Notes under the pieces: generated by a model
The model's database searches: none
Seen by the model: only the letters and a program-made list of their open reading frames with translations
What the model was told of the DNA's origin: nothing
Assembly: GCA_029558215.1 (NCBI GenBank)
Contig: JAKQFZ010001089.1
Span: 1-16,628, forward strand
DNA from: Candidatus Omnitrophota bacterium
Lineage (GTDB): Bacteria; Hinthialibacterota; Hinthialibacteria; JAKQFZ01
Reading direction: 5' to 3'
Length of the DNA: 16,628 nucleotides
Made by a program: the position numbers and the translations under genes
In this document: positions 1 through 9,053 of the stretch, one piece after another
Numbering within the stretch: the stretch's first letter is position 1
Layout of the letters: each line of letters begins with the position of its first letter

Positions 1-1307
1 TGGATTACAAGCGATCTGTCAATTCCAAGCGCATCAAGATCAGACGACTTTACCCACAGGTTGCCTTCCTGCCAGTCATTCGTCTTGCTGGTGGTGCCAA
101 CTTGGGTCCAGGACCAAGCACCTGGTGCACCTGATGATTTCCAGCGCTTTCCACCATTCACCGTGCCATCAACCGCAAAGACCTCGGCGTCAACTGACCA
201 GGTGCCCACGTCAAAGTCGGCGGAGCGCACCCATTCTCCAGCGCTGACGTCGTAGATACCGCTGATGGCAGGCGGTCCTTGTACAAGAACGCGGTCGCCT
301 TCGCGCAGCTGTACGCCATCGATGATTTGATACTGGTTGAGAGTCTTCACACCGCCCAGCTTTGGCTTGATACTCAGCGAGCCAGCAAAGTTGACTAAGT
401 AGGTCAGCGACAGGTAGGTCGTGTCAATCTCAATCTGATCGCCTGATGCGTACTCGATGTAGCCGGTGTGGTTGCTGAAAGAATCAAACGTTGGCTCTCG
501 CGTGATCTTGAACTCGAGCAGCCTGAAGGTGCCTGCTGGACCAGTCACCTCGTACACGAATGTCTGCTCATCATCTGGTGGGTTAGTCAGTCCAGCTGAC
601 AGCGTCGGAAGCGTGTAGAAGGTGGCTGCCTCGTTGATTGGGACATAGGCACCAAGAGGACCCTGAAGCGAGGCAGAAGGCGTGATTGTGAAGGTGTTGC
701 TGGTCAGGAAGTTGACAGTGAAGACTTGATCAATGAAGCCACTGCCTGTGAGAACGTACTGGTCCGTGGCGCTTGTTGAAGCCTGAACGTTGAGCTTCAC
801 CAAGTCACCAGGCTGCGGGCGCTCAATGACGTAGTACTCAGGCAGCTTCTCTGGGTTCCACGCCATCTCAGGGGTGGAGTCGAGTGCCTTTGCAACCCAG
901 TAGTAGTTGAAGAAGTTCGTGAACTTGTCGAAGTCTACAGGCGGCTTGAAGTTGTTGCCCTGAGAGTAGAGCCAGCTTTGGTCATCAGAGATGCCGACAA
1001 GCTCGGCCTTGTTGATGATGTCCTGGACGGTAAATGAGAAGCGCTCGCTGCCGACCTTGAAGTTCAAAACAGGGGTGACCGCATTGATGTCACGCTCTAC
1101 GGTAAGCTGCGGTATGCGCGGCGTTTTATCTTCAGACGAAGATGGCTTTCGACCGATGTACCCATACAGAGGCACCGCTTCATCGTGCGTCATGAACCTA
1201 TTGAACAGGTTGTCCAGCAACCCGTCAACGACGGTGTTTCTCAGGTTCTGAGGGACGTACTGACGGAGGTCATTAAATGGGATGGTGAAATCCAGCTTCT
1301 GTGCCAT
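1..1307 (-). CDS. Large virion/baseplate structural protein, N-terminal 435 aa (3' end beyond left edge)
   Basis: The reading frame is open from an ATG at 1307 to the left edge with no stop, so this is the N-terminal 435 residues of a longer protein. It begins MAQKLDFTIPFNDLRQYVP and continues with an aromatic-rich segment (FFNYYWVAK, then PEYYVIERP, around residues 125-160). The rest is beta-rich and threonine/glycine-rich, typical of tail structural proteins. There is no signal peptide or membrane segment. It lies directly downstream of gp6 and the 134-aa ORF and has its own late-promoter-like box 25 bases before the ATG. In T4 the gene after gp6 is gp7, a large baseplate wedge protein, so a gp7-like role is plausible by position only. 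I do not see a T4 gp7 motif that settles it, and other large virion proteins fit equally well. Confidence 0.7.
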   Translation of the reverse strand, partial: MAQKLDFTIPFNDLRQYVPQNLRNTVVDGLLDNLFNRFMTHDEAVPLYGYIGRKPSSSEDKTPRIPQLTVERDINAVTPVLNFKVGSERFSFTVQDIINKAELVGISDDQSWLYSQGNNFKPPVDFDKFTNFFNYYWVAKALDSTPEMAWNPEKLPEYYVIERPQPGDLVKLNVQASTSATDQYVLTGSGFIDQVFTVNFLTSNTFTITPSASLQGPLGAYVPINEAATFYTLPTLSAGLTNPPDDEQTFVYEVTGPAGTFRLLEFKITREPTFDSFSNHTGYIEYASGDQIEIDTTYLSLTYLVNFAGSLSIKPKLGGVKTLNQYQIIDGVQLREGDRVLVQGPPAISGIYDVSAGEWVRSADFDVGTWSVDAEVFAVDGTVNGGKRWKSSGAPGAWSWTQVGTTSKTNDWQEGNLWVKSSDLDALGIDRSLVI

Positions 1308-1331
1308 AGGTCATTCCAGCTTGTGATGCTG

Positions 1332-1339
1332 TATTTATG
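1332..1339 (-). promoter_or_regulatory. T4-type late promoter box CATAAATA
   Basis: The minus strand reads CATAAATA, one base from the T4 late consensus TATAAATA recognised by gp55-loaded RNA polymerase. The near edge of the box is 25 bases before the ATG at 1307, the same geometry as at 5416 and 11338. Transcription would start about 18 bases before the ATG. A short GGA Shine-Dalgarno element (TGGAATGACCT) precedes the start codon. Confidence 0.6.
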
Positions 1340-1346
1340 ACCATGG

Positions 1347-1364
1347 CAAAAGCCCCTCCGGGTC
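1347..1364 (-). terminator. Weak candidate rho-independent terminator
   Basis: On the minus strand, just after the stop of the 134-aa gene, a short G+C-rich hairpin (GACCC, loop GGA, GGGGC, with one A-G mismatch) is followed by TTTT. It would end transcription of the gp6 transcript just ahead of the next late promoter. The stem is only three to five pairs, so partial read-through is likely and this may not be a terminator at all. Confidence 0.25.
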
Positions 1365-1368
1365 ATCT

Positions 1369-1773
1369 TTACCAGAAGAACAGGTGTGGAGTGTTGCCTG
1401 CCCTCTTTAACCATGGAAGTTCGGCATCATTGATACCGTCTCGAACCTGAGATTCCCACCCTGCTACCTTGTAGCCTGCATCACGCAGAAAGGTATAAGC
1501 GTAGCCACGCTCCATTGCCCCCTTGCCTGAGCGCCAGCTTTTATTTTTCCAGGTACTTGAGTTGATCTTCAAATAGGGTCGGCCTACTGGCTCATATCCC
1601 TTTCTTGCAGTCTTCCCATCGCTAAAAATGAACTTGTAACCTCTCGAGTTCATCCAGTTCAAAATCACTTGAGCAGTGACCATGGAAATCTTTGATTCGG
1701 TAGCCCTCAACTGCAGAAGCTGCTTGAACTCCTCAAGTGAATCATCATTCTCAAGTAGCTCCACAACTCTCAT
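1369..1773 (-). CDS. Unrecognised 134-aa protein in the baseplate operon
   Basis: I do not recognise this protein. The ATG at 1773 overlaps the gp6 stop in an ATGA arrangement, so translation is probably coupled to gp6. The first 40 residues look alpha-helical (MRVVELLENDDSLEEFKQLL, then a second helix with VTAQVILNWMNSRGYKF). The middle and C-terminal parts are basic and tryptophan/lysine-rich (KINSSTWKNKSWRSGKGAMERGY) and the protein ends in HLFFW. There is no signal peptide, membrane segment or known catalytic motif. Operon position suggests a small virion component, an assembly factor, or a late gene unrelated to the virion. The basic central part could bind nucleic acid or an acidic partner, but that is speculation. 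Confidence 0.75.
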   Translation of the reverse strand: MRVVELLENDDSLEEFKQLLQLRATESKISMVTAQVILNWMNSRGYKFIFSDGKTARKGYEPVGRPYLKINSSTWKNKSWRSGKGAMERGYAYTFLRDAGYKVAGWESQVRDGINDAELPWLKRAGNTPHLFFW

Positions 1774-4700
1774 CGTGACTGCCTGATGACCGTAGGCGTA
1801 AGAGCCTCAACAACCTCGATGTCAGACAGCTCTGCAGCTGACTGAAGAATCTCATCCTGACCGCTCTCTACGGTGAACAGCGAACCGAAGGAGTTGGTGC
1901 TGTAGACCGGTACCAGCACAACCGATGCAACGTCTGCAGGCAGACGCTGGTGGATCAGAGTGATCAGCTCGGTAGCGTAGAACGTCTGACCGAAGTCCCA
2001 GTTGTCGATGTCAAAGAAGGTGTTGATCACGCTTATGATCTCTTCCTTGATGCGCTCATTGGTAAGTGACGCACCAGGCTGACGAACAACCTTGAACTTG
2101 GCACGAAGCTGTGGCTCAGCCTTGTTCCCAAACAACAGGCGAATGCGACCAGGGTGCAGCACCACTGTATCTGACAGCATCTTATTGTTCAGCAGGTATC
2201 CGTAGCTGCTGCGAAGCTCGAGCGGTGTCGGCGGGGTTGCTGGAATAGATGTCAGTCCTCGCACGTAGTTGATGACGCTGTCGTAGTAGCCACGAGTCAT
2301 CAGGTAGAGGTCGTGAATGTTGGTAACGGAAGGATCAACGATGTTGGTGAATGGTGAGAAGTGAGACCACATGAAGTCGAGACCAGTGGAATCAACCTCA
2401 CACTTCTTCCCGTCCATTGCCAGCCTGCGTCCATACCACGTACCGGTGGAATCATCGTAGGCAGCGAGAGAACCTGGTGGTGCAACTACGGGATCGTTGA
2501 AGGCTGCCTGTGCAGCGACAAGCTGCGCGCCATCCAAGACGACCTCTGGTGCTCCAACAATGAAGTACTCATATGAGGTTCCGCCAGCTCCATTGCCTGC
2601 AAAGTTCTCAAACTGGAGAATGCGGTCTGGAATCAGGTTGCCGCTGTCATCTTCATTCAGAAGATCACTCGGCATAATCTCGAGCTGGTTGACATCAATG
2701 ACGCCGTCATCTCCAATCACTGGGCCCACGACGTCATACACCTGAGTTTGAGTCATCTTCTGGCAGCTGAAGTCGTCGTTGGAGCGGAGAATCTTGATGT
2801 TGTCGAAGACCCTCTTCTTGGTCTCGCTGTCAATGATCTGCTCTGCGGAGTTGTACCAGAACTTTGTGGTTGGGCTTTCAACTACAAGCTTCAGCTCTCG
2901 ACTGTGGACCTCATAACCAATCACCGTGTTGGTTGGCTGCTGCTTGATCTTTCTCACGAAGATCAGCCAAGAGTGCTGGCGCAGATCATCTGGAGTGGTC
3001 TGTGTAGAAGTGTTGAACTTCTGCTCGAAGTACTCACTGTCAACAATGCCCGCCGTGTAGTCAGGAAGTTCATCTGAACGCAGCAGCTGCCACCAACCAT
3101 TCAGGTTTATCTTGTTCTCGCTGATCGCTGGGAATAGACGGACAGTGACAGCGCCGGTGTCACTTAGGTCAATGACAAACGCATCGCCTGGTTCAAACGC
3201 GATGGCGCCTTGATTTACCGTGAAAAACGGAATGCTTGTTGCCAAGCCTGGAGGCTGGAACAGGTATTCTTCTCCAACCGTACCGCTTTCAAATGTGCCG
3301 CGGAGATTGCTTCGTACGGCTATCGTAAGTCCGTCTGCCTGCACCTCAATGGTGATTACCTCATTCTTTCCGGTGAGATAGTCCGAAGGAACTGTCGTCG
3401 TTGAAAGCGAGATGGTGCCATCACCGATTGCCTTCGTGTAGCGGTGGTAGCGAAGCGCGAAGTAGTCCTGAACACCAATCGGTTGCAGTCCAGATCCGAT
3501 ATCTCCTGGCGGAAACTTGTTGACTCCGTCAACGGTGCGAGGAAGGTTGTCCTGGTAGATTCGGCTGTCATCTTTCGGGAACAGATCAGGATCTGGAATA
3601 ACGCCCAGCACGGTGTTGTCTGGCAGAACGACTGTGCTGAGAGGCTCACCATACCAGTGGCGGTCGATGAAGCCCTGCATGGCGGTCTTTTCCTTCAGCG
3701 AACCGTCTGCGGTAACGTTCGAGATGAGGCTGACAAGGTTTCCACTGCCATCGAAGTAGATGCCACCTCGGTTATCCTCGATGAACTTGCGACGTGGCGG
3801 GCTCACAACACCTGCGGTTGCAGGGTCGCTTGCCGACAGGTGAAGCATCATGTTGATGAGACCTGTCGAGTTGAGGAGCGGCTCGATGACGCTGTCAATC
3901 AGGGCTCGCCCGCTTACTGAGGTGGTCTGTGAGTTGAGACCGATCGTGTAGCGCATTGAAAGGTCGTCACCGAACAGCTTGACGTTTTCATACTTTCCTG
4001 ATGCGTCGTTCCACTCGATGTACTTCGGCTGACCAGCAAACGTGCGGTTGATGGCAGTGAGTCGAAGGATGGTTGGGTCCTTCAACATGTAGGTGTTGTA
4101 GTCCTGGCCGTTCACCATGCGGTTCTGCGAGTAGTAGGTCGCAGGGGCCGAGCGGCGGACGTGCTCGATGCTCTCGGCTGCTGAGCCGTTCTGAAGCGTA
4201 CTGGTGAGGCTGAAGGTCAGCGAGCAGGTCTCAGTGTTGCCAGTGCTGCCCGTATATGCGAACGACATCGGCTGGTTGACGATGCGGTTCTTCTGGATGA
4301 CGATGCTTCTTCCAGCCGACTGACGCATCCAGAAGCGGAACAGCCCTTGAGGGACATCGCTGAAGTCGCCATCACCAAAGATGAGGTTGACGCGGTCGTT
4401 CTCGAGCGTATCAACCTCAAACTTCTTACGGGTGGTGCGAATGTCGTTGAAGGCAAGGTTCTGTTCGGAGATGCTGTCAACCTGCACCCAACGCTCGATG
4501 ATGCGGTTGTTGGTGTCAATGCGCTGGACCCAAACGTCGGTGTGGTTGATGTTGACGGTGTCGAACTCAAGCTGGCGGTTTGGAAGCTGATCCGGAATCT
4601 CGTAGTCGACCTGTGACAGAACACCCTGCTTCACGAATGCAAGGAAGCCGGTGTAGTCTGAACCATCGCCAATCCCGTCATTCGAGTAGAGGATGGACAT

Positions 4701-5390
4701 TGCTGCGACTGGATCTGGCTCACGCTCAAACGGACCGTTCTCGTCAATGTCAACTGGTACCACCTCCATTGGGTGCGTCTCAACGCCGGTAGAAACAGTG
4801 AATGGGAAAACGCCAACTGGGAATGACGTTGAGCTGTTCTTGAGCGAGTAGAGGTCCATCACCACGTCACCAATCTGGAACGTCTTTGACGGCTCTCCAA
4901 ACCTGGAGTTCAGAACGCGGTTCATCACCAGGAAGAACTGCTCCTTCCAGTTGCTGTTGTTTGGGTCGTTCCACGTGATCGTCAGGCCGGCGAGGTTGAT
5001 GCCACGGCTGTCGATCACCTGCTCTGAGGTGGTGACCGACGTGATCTTCACCAGCCCGCGAACTGCAATGTTACGCGTGGCCTTGTATGAGATGAGCTTG
5101 GCAAGACGTAGGATGGACTGCTTGCGCTGGGCCGTTGTGATGAAGTTCTCATGGCTGACCATGTCGATACGATAAGCCAGCTGTTCAGCGATGTAGGCAA
5201 ACAGCTCAAGAAGCGCAATGAACTCAGACGACTCAATGTAGTCGTTGAACTGCTCTGGATAGTAGATCCGAGCGTAGTCAATCAGCGATGCCTTGATGGT
5301 ATCGAAGTCAAACGACGTGAAGTTGACAGCCGAGAAGGTCTGGTAGACCTTTTCCCATGTTTCAGCTGAGTAGGTAGTTCTAAGCGCCAT
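1770..5390 (-). CDS. 6: Baseplate wedge subunit gp6 (baseplate J family), extra long
   Basis: This is the homologue of T4 gp6, which forms the inner ring of baseplate wedges and clamps around gp25 and gp53. The N-terminal 120 residues carry the family hallmark helical region (FIALLELFAYIAEQLAYRID followed by ENFITTAQRKQSILRLAKL). The C-terminal 160 residues are also typical: an arginine/glycine stretch near HPGRIRLLFG, then NTFFDIDNWDFGQTFYATEL and LPADVASVVLVPVY, matching the gp6/gpJ C-terminal domain. At 1206 aa it is almost twice T4 gp6 (660 aa). The extra length sits in the middle, roughly residues 500-1040, and is beta-rich with no motif I know. The ATG at 5390 has only a weak Shine-Dalgarno (GGTA) but a late-promoter box 26 bases upstream. 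It follows gp25, as in T4. Confidence 0.95.
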   Translation of the reverse strand: MALRTTYSAETWEKVYQTFSAVNFTSFDFDTIKASLIDYARIYYPEQFNDYIESSEFIALLELFAYIAEQLAYRIDMVSHENFITTAQRKQSILRLAKLISYKATRNIAVRGLVKITSVTTSEQVIDSRGINLAGLTITWNDPNNSNWKEQFFLVMNRVLNSRFGEPSKTFQIGDVVMDLYSLKNSSTSFPVGVFPFTVSTGVETHPMEVVPVDIDENGPFEREPDPVAAMSILYSNDGIGDGSDYTGFLAFVKQGVLSQVDYEIPDQLPNRQLEFDTVNINHTDVWVQRIDTNNRIIERWVQVDSISEQNLAFNDIRTTRKKFEVDTLENDRVNLIFGDGDFSDVPQGLFRFWMRQSAGRSIVIQKNRIVNQPMSFAYTGSTGNTETCSLTFSLTSTLQNGSAAESIEHVRRSAPATYYSQNRMVNGQDYNTYMLKDPTILRLTAINRTFAGQPKYIEWNDASGKYENVKLFGDDLSMRYTIGLNSQTTSVSGRALIDSVIEPLLNSTGLINMMLHLSASDPATAGVVSPPRRKFIEDNRGGIYFDGSGNLVSLISNVTADGSLKEKTAMQGFIDRHWYGEPLSTVVLPDNTVLGVIPDPDLFPKDDSRIYQDNLPRTVDGVNKFPPGDIGSGLQPIGVQDYFALRYHRYTKAIGDGTISLSTTTVPSDYLTGKNEVITIEVQADGLTIAVRSNLRGTFESGTVGEEYLFQPPGLATSIPFFTVNQGAIAFEPGDAFVIDLSDTGAVTVRLFPAISENKINLNGWWQLLRSDELPDYTAGIVDSEYFEQKFNTSTQTTPDDLRQHSWLIFVRKIKQQPTNTVIGYEVHSRELKLVVESPTTKFWYNSAEQIIDSETKKRVFDNIKILRSNDDFSCQKMTQTQVYDVVGPVIGDDGVIDVNQLEIMPSDLLNEDDSGNLIPDRILQFENFAGNGAGGTSYEYFIVGAPEVVLDGAQLVAAQAAFNDPVVAPPGSLAAYDDSTGTWYGRRLAMDGKKCEVDSTGLDFMWSHFSPFTNIVDPSVTNIHDLYLMTRGYYDSVINYVRGLTSIPATPPTPLELRSSYGYLLNNKMLSDTVVLHPGRIRLLFGNKAEPQLRAKFKVVRQPGASLTNERIKEEIISVINTFFDIDNWDFGQTFYATELITLIHQRLPADVASVVLVPVYSTNSFGSLFTVESGQDEILQSAAELSDIEVVEALTPTVIRQSR

Positions 5391-5415
5391 GTACGATACC
5401 AGTTACGTTATCTGC

Positions 5416-5423
5416 TATTTATT
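5416..5423 (-). promoter_or_regulatory. T4-type late promoter box AATAAATA before gp6
   Basis: The minus strand reads AATAAATA, one mismatch from the T4 late consensus, with its near edge 26 bases before the gp6 ATG. It overlaps the TAA stop of gp25, so gp6 and its downstream neighbour can be transcribed separately from the upstream baseplate genes. Confidence 0.5.
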
Positions 5424-5814
5424 CACCAACTTGGAACTCAAGTTTGAGCGTTTCTGCAACCTCAAGCTCGATGTACCGGATGTCGGCGTATGCCACGATT
5501 GCGTTGTTGTCGGGCAGAGCCTGCACAGCAAGCTCGACCAGCTCGACGCGCGGGTCGTAGTTGAAGACCTCGCGCAGATCTTCCTCGACTACCTGAAGGG
5601 TGTTTTGGTCAAGCGGTTCAAAGGCCAGCATTGGGATTCTCGTGCCGAAGGTTGGCATCATGACTCGCTCACCCTTGATGGTCCAGATGTGATTGAGCAG
5701 GTCGCGCTTGACCGTTTCAACGTTCGCAGTAAGGAAGCCCGACTGCGGGTTGCCTGCAGCCTTCAAGGTCGAAAAGCCTCGGTAAAGGACGCGCTTAGGG
5801 AAGAGAGTATTCAT
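5419..5814 (-). CDS. 25: Baseplate wedge protein gp25
   Basis: A 131-aa member of the gp25/GPW family, close to T4 gp25 (132 aa). gp25 sits in the inner baseplate with gp6 and gp53, and its family helps start sheath polymerisation. The family pattern is visible: an N-terminal region with a phage-type start (FPKRVLYRGFSTL), a central ERVMMPTFGTRIPML, the conserved FEPLD (residues 66-70), a helix LQVVEEDLREVF, and the C-terminal strand pair DPRVELVELAV and AIVAYADIRYIE. The ATG at 5814 is preceded by GGAG about 9 bases upstream and lies 12 bases after the gp5 stop. The fold resembles lysozyme-like annotations in old databases, but this subfamily is structural. Confidence 0.95.
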   Translation of the reverse strand: MNTLFPKRVLYRGFSTLKAAGNPQSGFLTANVETVKRDLLNHIWTIKGERVMMPTFGTRIPMLAFEPLDQNTLQVVEEDLREVFNYDPRVELVELAVQALPDNNAIVAYADIRYIELEVAETLKLEFQVGE

Positions 5815-5826
5815 TCAAAATCTCCG

Positions 5827-6921
5827 TCATGCCTTCCAGTACTTTCCTCGCTTGCCCTTTGTAGCAGGACGAGACCACGGTTCATGATCTGGCACAACAG
5901 CTGGGCGATCTGCGCATGGCGCCTCGCTTGCCTTTGGACCATTTAGGTGAATGTTGCTGCCTGTCTGAATGAGATTTCCACCAGCAAGGAAGTTCATCTG
6001 GCTGCCGCTTTGGATATTTACGGTGGTATCAGAGCTTATCGACACGTCCTTGCAAGCTGACAACCGGCCATGACCAACTGCGGCCATGTTGAGGTTGCCG
6101 CCGGCATGCATGCTGATGTTGCCCTTTGCTGTGAAGTTAATGTCGGCACCGGAGGTTACGCTGAAGCTCTCAGCGGCGTACACGTGCACATGTCCGTCCT
6201 GGTCGAGCTCGAGCCAGGTCTTGCCCTTTGCTGTGCTAACGTAGATGCGCTCGTTGGCATCGTCGAGAATGACCTGTGCACCTTCAGCAGTTTTGATTCT
6301 CACCCGCGCAGTTTCCGGGTGGTCCTGCATGATGATGCTGTGTCGCCCAGGTGTGGTGATGCTGTAGGTCTGCGGGTCAAGACCTTCGCCCTTGACAGCT
6401 GATTGGTAGCCCTCTGTGCCGTCCTTCAGCGTCTTCGCCTGGGCTACCTGTCTCTCGTATACACCGCGGGTCTTGGCCTCTGATGAGGTAAGGTCTCCCC
6501 TGAACTGGTCCTTCAGGTTGCTGGCAGTTGGTTCAACTGGACTCTCAGTGTCTGTGAGCGGGCCACCGTCTGAGTTTCTTCCTACTGGAAGCGACCTGTT
6601 TCCATGGTCGTCAAACATTGAGCCGACATAGAAGCGAAGGTTGTAGTCACCGTAGAGGAAGCCGACAACCACCTTGGCACCAATCTTAGGGACTGCCCAG
6701 ATGCCGTACGACTGTGGGCCATCACCCGCGTTGCCACTTGATCCTGCAGGATATGAGAAGGTCTGCCCTGCAAGCGGAGAAACGTAGGTCACCCAAGGAA
6801 GGTCCTGGATACGGTATGAGTCTCCGTCAATCGCGCGACACCACACCTTGACGCGGCCCATCTGCTGAGGGTCATCGGTGCTAACAACTACGCCATCAAC
6901 AAAGTGCATTGATGTAATCAT
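5827..6921 (-). CDS. 5: Baseplate central spike protein gp5, without lysozyme domain
   Basis: A gp5/VgrG-type spike protein of 364 aa. Residues 1-110 form the OB-fold domain (FVDGVVVSTDDPQQMGRVKV, then DLPWVTYVSPLAGQ and YGIWAVPKIGAKVVVGFLYG). Residues from about 190 to 335 are the triple-stranded beta-helix needle, seen as repeating short strands (VSISSDTTVNIQSGSQMNF, LAGGNLIQTGSNIHLNGP). The end is the typical DHEPWSRP followed by a basic tail. T4 gp5 (575 aa) has a lysozyme between these domains. Here only a linker of about 80 residues is present. I chose the ATG at 6921 rather than the upstream one at 6993 because AGGGAGA lies correctly before it and it overlaps the previous stop as TGATG. 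The upstream start would overlap the neighbour by 73 bases. Confidence 0.93.
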   Translation of the reverse strand: MITSMHFVDGVVVSTDDPQQMGRVKVWCRAIDGDSYRIQDLPWVTYVSPLAGQTFSYPAGSSGNAGDGPQSYGIWAVPKIGAKVVVGFLYGDYNLRFYVGSMFDDHGNRSLPVGRNSDGGPLTDTESPVEPTASNLKDQFRGDLTSSEAKTRGVYERQVAQAKTLKDGTEGYQSAVKGEGLDPQTYSITTPGRHSIIMQDHPETARVRIKTAEGAQVILDDANERIYVSTAKGKTWLELDQDGHVHVYAAESFSVTSGADINFTAKGNISMHAGGNLNMAAVGHGRLSACKDVSISSDTTVNIQSGSQMNFLAGGNLIQTGSNIHLNGPKASEAPCADRPAVVPDHEPWSRPATKGKRGKYWKA

Positions 6922-9053
6922 CAAGCTCTCCCTGGGTTTTTGCTCATCTGTTCGCTGGTCAGCTTGTTTTGTCCAAACACGTTGTGTGACCAAAGTTCGA
7001 GCTGCTGCGTGAATACACCGTTCTCAATGGTGTTGATGACCTTGAAGACCACATAGTAGTTGTCAAACAGAACTCGCGTCGCGTAGTCCTTACCCTCGAT
7101 GAAGGTGTTTGATGTTGGGTCGACGTTTGGCCCCTTCACTACAACGTTGACGAAGCAGGGAGTCGACATGTAGCTGCTGTTGTTGAGATATGGATTGACG
7201 CTGAAGCTACCATTGGTGTTTCGGCTGGTGCCAGGTCTCTTGAGAATCTCATCCTCAAACTTCTGTCGGTATGTCTTTAGGCTTCCCTGGTCTACCTGCA
7301 CTGCAGCGTTAGCATTCCCCGATACAACTGTGCTGGTGCTGATGTCAGGGAGAAGCGCCGATGCGCTGAAGTGCGCCATAATCTCAGGATTTCCGCGAAT
7401 CGTGACGTTGGTCGTGATAGGAGAGATAGCATAGAAGGCTGAAAGGTTCTTTGCGTATTCCTGGCTCGAGCGGTGGACATCCTGCTCAACGTCCTTGTTT
7501 CTGAAGTTAGTGAACTGGGACATTGCCTTACCACGCCCATCATTGATGAGTGGAATAAGAAGCGGGTCATAGGCACGCGACCGCATGATTTCAGGCTGCG
7601 ACTCTTCTTTCTTCTTTTCTTCAGCGCTGCCACCCTGAATAACATCGCTGATGAACTCACCCTCGCTGACCCGTGTGTTTGATGCAAGCAGGAATACAAG
7701 GTCCTGAATCTTCAGGTCAAAGTTCAGCACGTCGTTGTTCTGACCTGTGAAGATGTAGTCAAGCTCGAAGAACGTCTTGGGAATGAGCTTGCTTCTGCCG
7801 TCCTCGGTAGTGATCTTCACATAGTACTCATTGCTTGCAGCTGAGTTACCCTGCTCCGCCATCTTCGGGTCGGCTGGTGGCACGCTAAACTCTACAACAT
7901 CAACGTGGACCGTAAAGGAATCATCAGTGCTCGTGATTCCAACGATGTGCTTGTAGAAGGACACAGCTTTGCCGGTGTCCTTGAGCTTGTCACCATTTGC
8001 AAGGTGCTGAATAGCTGGCACCTGCTTGAACATCAGATCTAGCACGTCGGGGATGGTCATTCCCCAGTTCGTTGACATATGTGCGTCGATGTTGGGGTTT
8101 CCTTGCTCTGTGGGTGTGGCCGCCTGCGTGGACTGCTGCGTCCTCTGAAGCTCGGCCTTGAAGTCTCTTTCGACCGTGGAGTTTGCAGAGGCACCAGCAA
8201 AGGTAAACTCGCGCCACTCATTAGGTATGGTGATTTGGTATTGTACAAGTCGGCCAAACTTTCTGCTTCCATCAGGCTTCTTTACGCCACGTCGAGTGAC
8301 GATTTCAGCATTTTCATTGACCGTCTTGTAGTGGTCCTTTGATACCTCGTTGAGCCGGTTTTGAAAGCTATCAACGAGCTGCCCAAGCTTCCGAGCACCG
8401 CTGCCCGTAAAGTACGTAGTTGCATTGCCAATGTTCAGCCAGCGCTGGTGCTGTGAGACGTCAAAGTTCATGTTGGGCATGAACTCAAGCGTGTAGATGC
8501 CCTTTGCGTAATCGAGGTTGACCTCCATCTTGAAAAGGTGGGCAGGAATGGTGACTGACTGTACCGTCTCTGACGTGCCATCTTCATTGTGGCCGACGAA
8601 CACCGTCTTGATGAGAAAGACCATCCCATCAAAGTTGGTCTGCATCTTGCTGTCCATCAGCTCCTGAAGGTAGTTGATGAATGAGATGCCGACGCTGTCC
8701 AAGATGGTCATCTGCATCGTAGTCGCGAGGTTTGAGTGCGAGGCACCATTTGCCACACCGTTGATCAGCACCTCATACTGCAGATTTTGGACAGTAAACT
8801 GAGAAAAGCGGCGAGTGTCAATCACGAGGTAGACGTCAGATTCCAATCCTGACATCATCACCTTCTCTCCAAGATACGGAGTTCTGTCAATGGCGTCAAG
8901 AGTTTCCTTCAGATTTCTCGGATCAGTTTCCGAGAACTTCTTGATTGATGCAGTTGTCCGTGCGGCAAGAATGATGAAGTGCGTCGAGTAGCTGACGAAC
9001 TTATCAAGCGGGTTGAGTAGCTTGTACCCAGTCGGTTCTCTTTTGATTGCCAT
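6921..9053 (-). CDS. Large putative baseplate hub protein (gp27 position), 710 aa
   Basis: I do not recognise a diagnostic motif. The gene sits immediately upstream of gp5 and overlaps it (TGATG). gp27, the hub protein that binds gp5, would be the expected partner at that position. The sequence is mixed alpha/beta and hydrophilic, without signal peptide or membrane segments. Residues 1-220 contain beta-rich segments (VYLVIDTRRFSQFTVQNLQY, IYTLEFMPNMNFDVSQHQRW). A charged low-complexity linker follows (QRTQQSTQAATPTEQGN, about 305-320), and a second beta-rich part includes YYVKITTEDGRSKLIPK. A lysine/glutamate-rich stretch EEKKKEESQPE lies near residue 480. T4 gp27 is only 391 aa, so this would be a fusion or expanded form. 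The ATG at 9053 has no clear Shine-Dalgarno and overlaps the gp53 stop (TAATG), implying coupled translation. Confidence 0.6.
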   Translation of the reverse strand: MAIKREPTGYKLLNPLDKFVSYSTHFIILAARTTASIKKFSETDPRNLKETLDAIDRTPYLGEKVMMSGLESDVYLVIDTRRFSQFTVQNLQYEVLINGVANGASHSNLATTMQMTILDSVGISFINYLQELMDSKMQTNFDGMVFLIKTVFVGHNEDGTSETVQSVTIPAHLFKMEVNLDYAKGIYTLEFMPNMNFDVSQHQRWLNIGNATTYFTGSGARKLGQLVDSFQNRLNEVSKDHYKTVNENAEIVTRRGVKKPDGSRKFGRLVQYQITIPNEWREFTFAGASANSTVERDFKAELQRTQQSTQAATPTEQGNPNIDAHMSTNWGMTIPDVLDLMFKQVPAIQHLANGDKLKDTGKAVSFYKHIVGITSTDDSFTVHVDVVEFSVPPADPKMAEQGNSAASNEYYVKITTEDGRSKLIPKTFFELDYIFTGQNNDVLNFDLKIQDLVFLLASNTRVSEGEFISDVIQGGSAEEKKKEESQPEIMRSRAYDPLLIPLINDGRGKAMSQFTNFRNKDVEQDVHRSSQEYAKNLSAFYAISPITTNVTIRGNPEIMAHFSASALLPDISTSTVVSGNANAAVQVDQGSLKTYRQKFEDEILKRPGTSRNTNGSFSVNPYLNNSSYMSTPCFVNVVVKGPNVDPTSNTFIEGKDYATRVLFDNYYVVFKVINTIENGVFTQQLELWSHNVFGQNKLTSEQMSKNPGRA

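Noticed and set aside
3444..3920. Open frame of 158 aa antisense to gp6
   Set aside because: It lies entirely inside a well-supported gene on the other strand, lacks a ribosome-binding site, and shows no recognisable protein pattern. Biased third codon positions of gp6 explain it.
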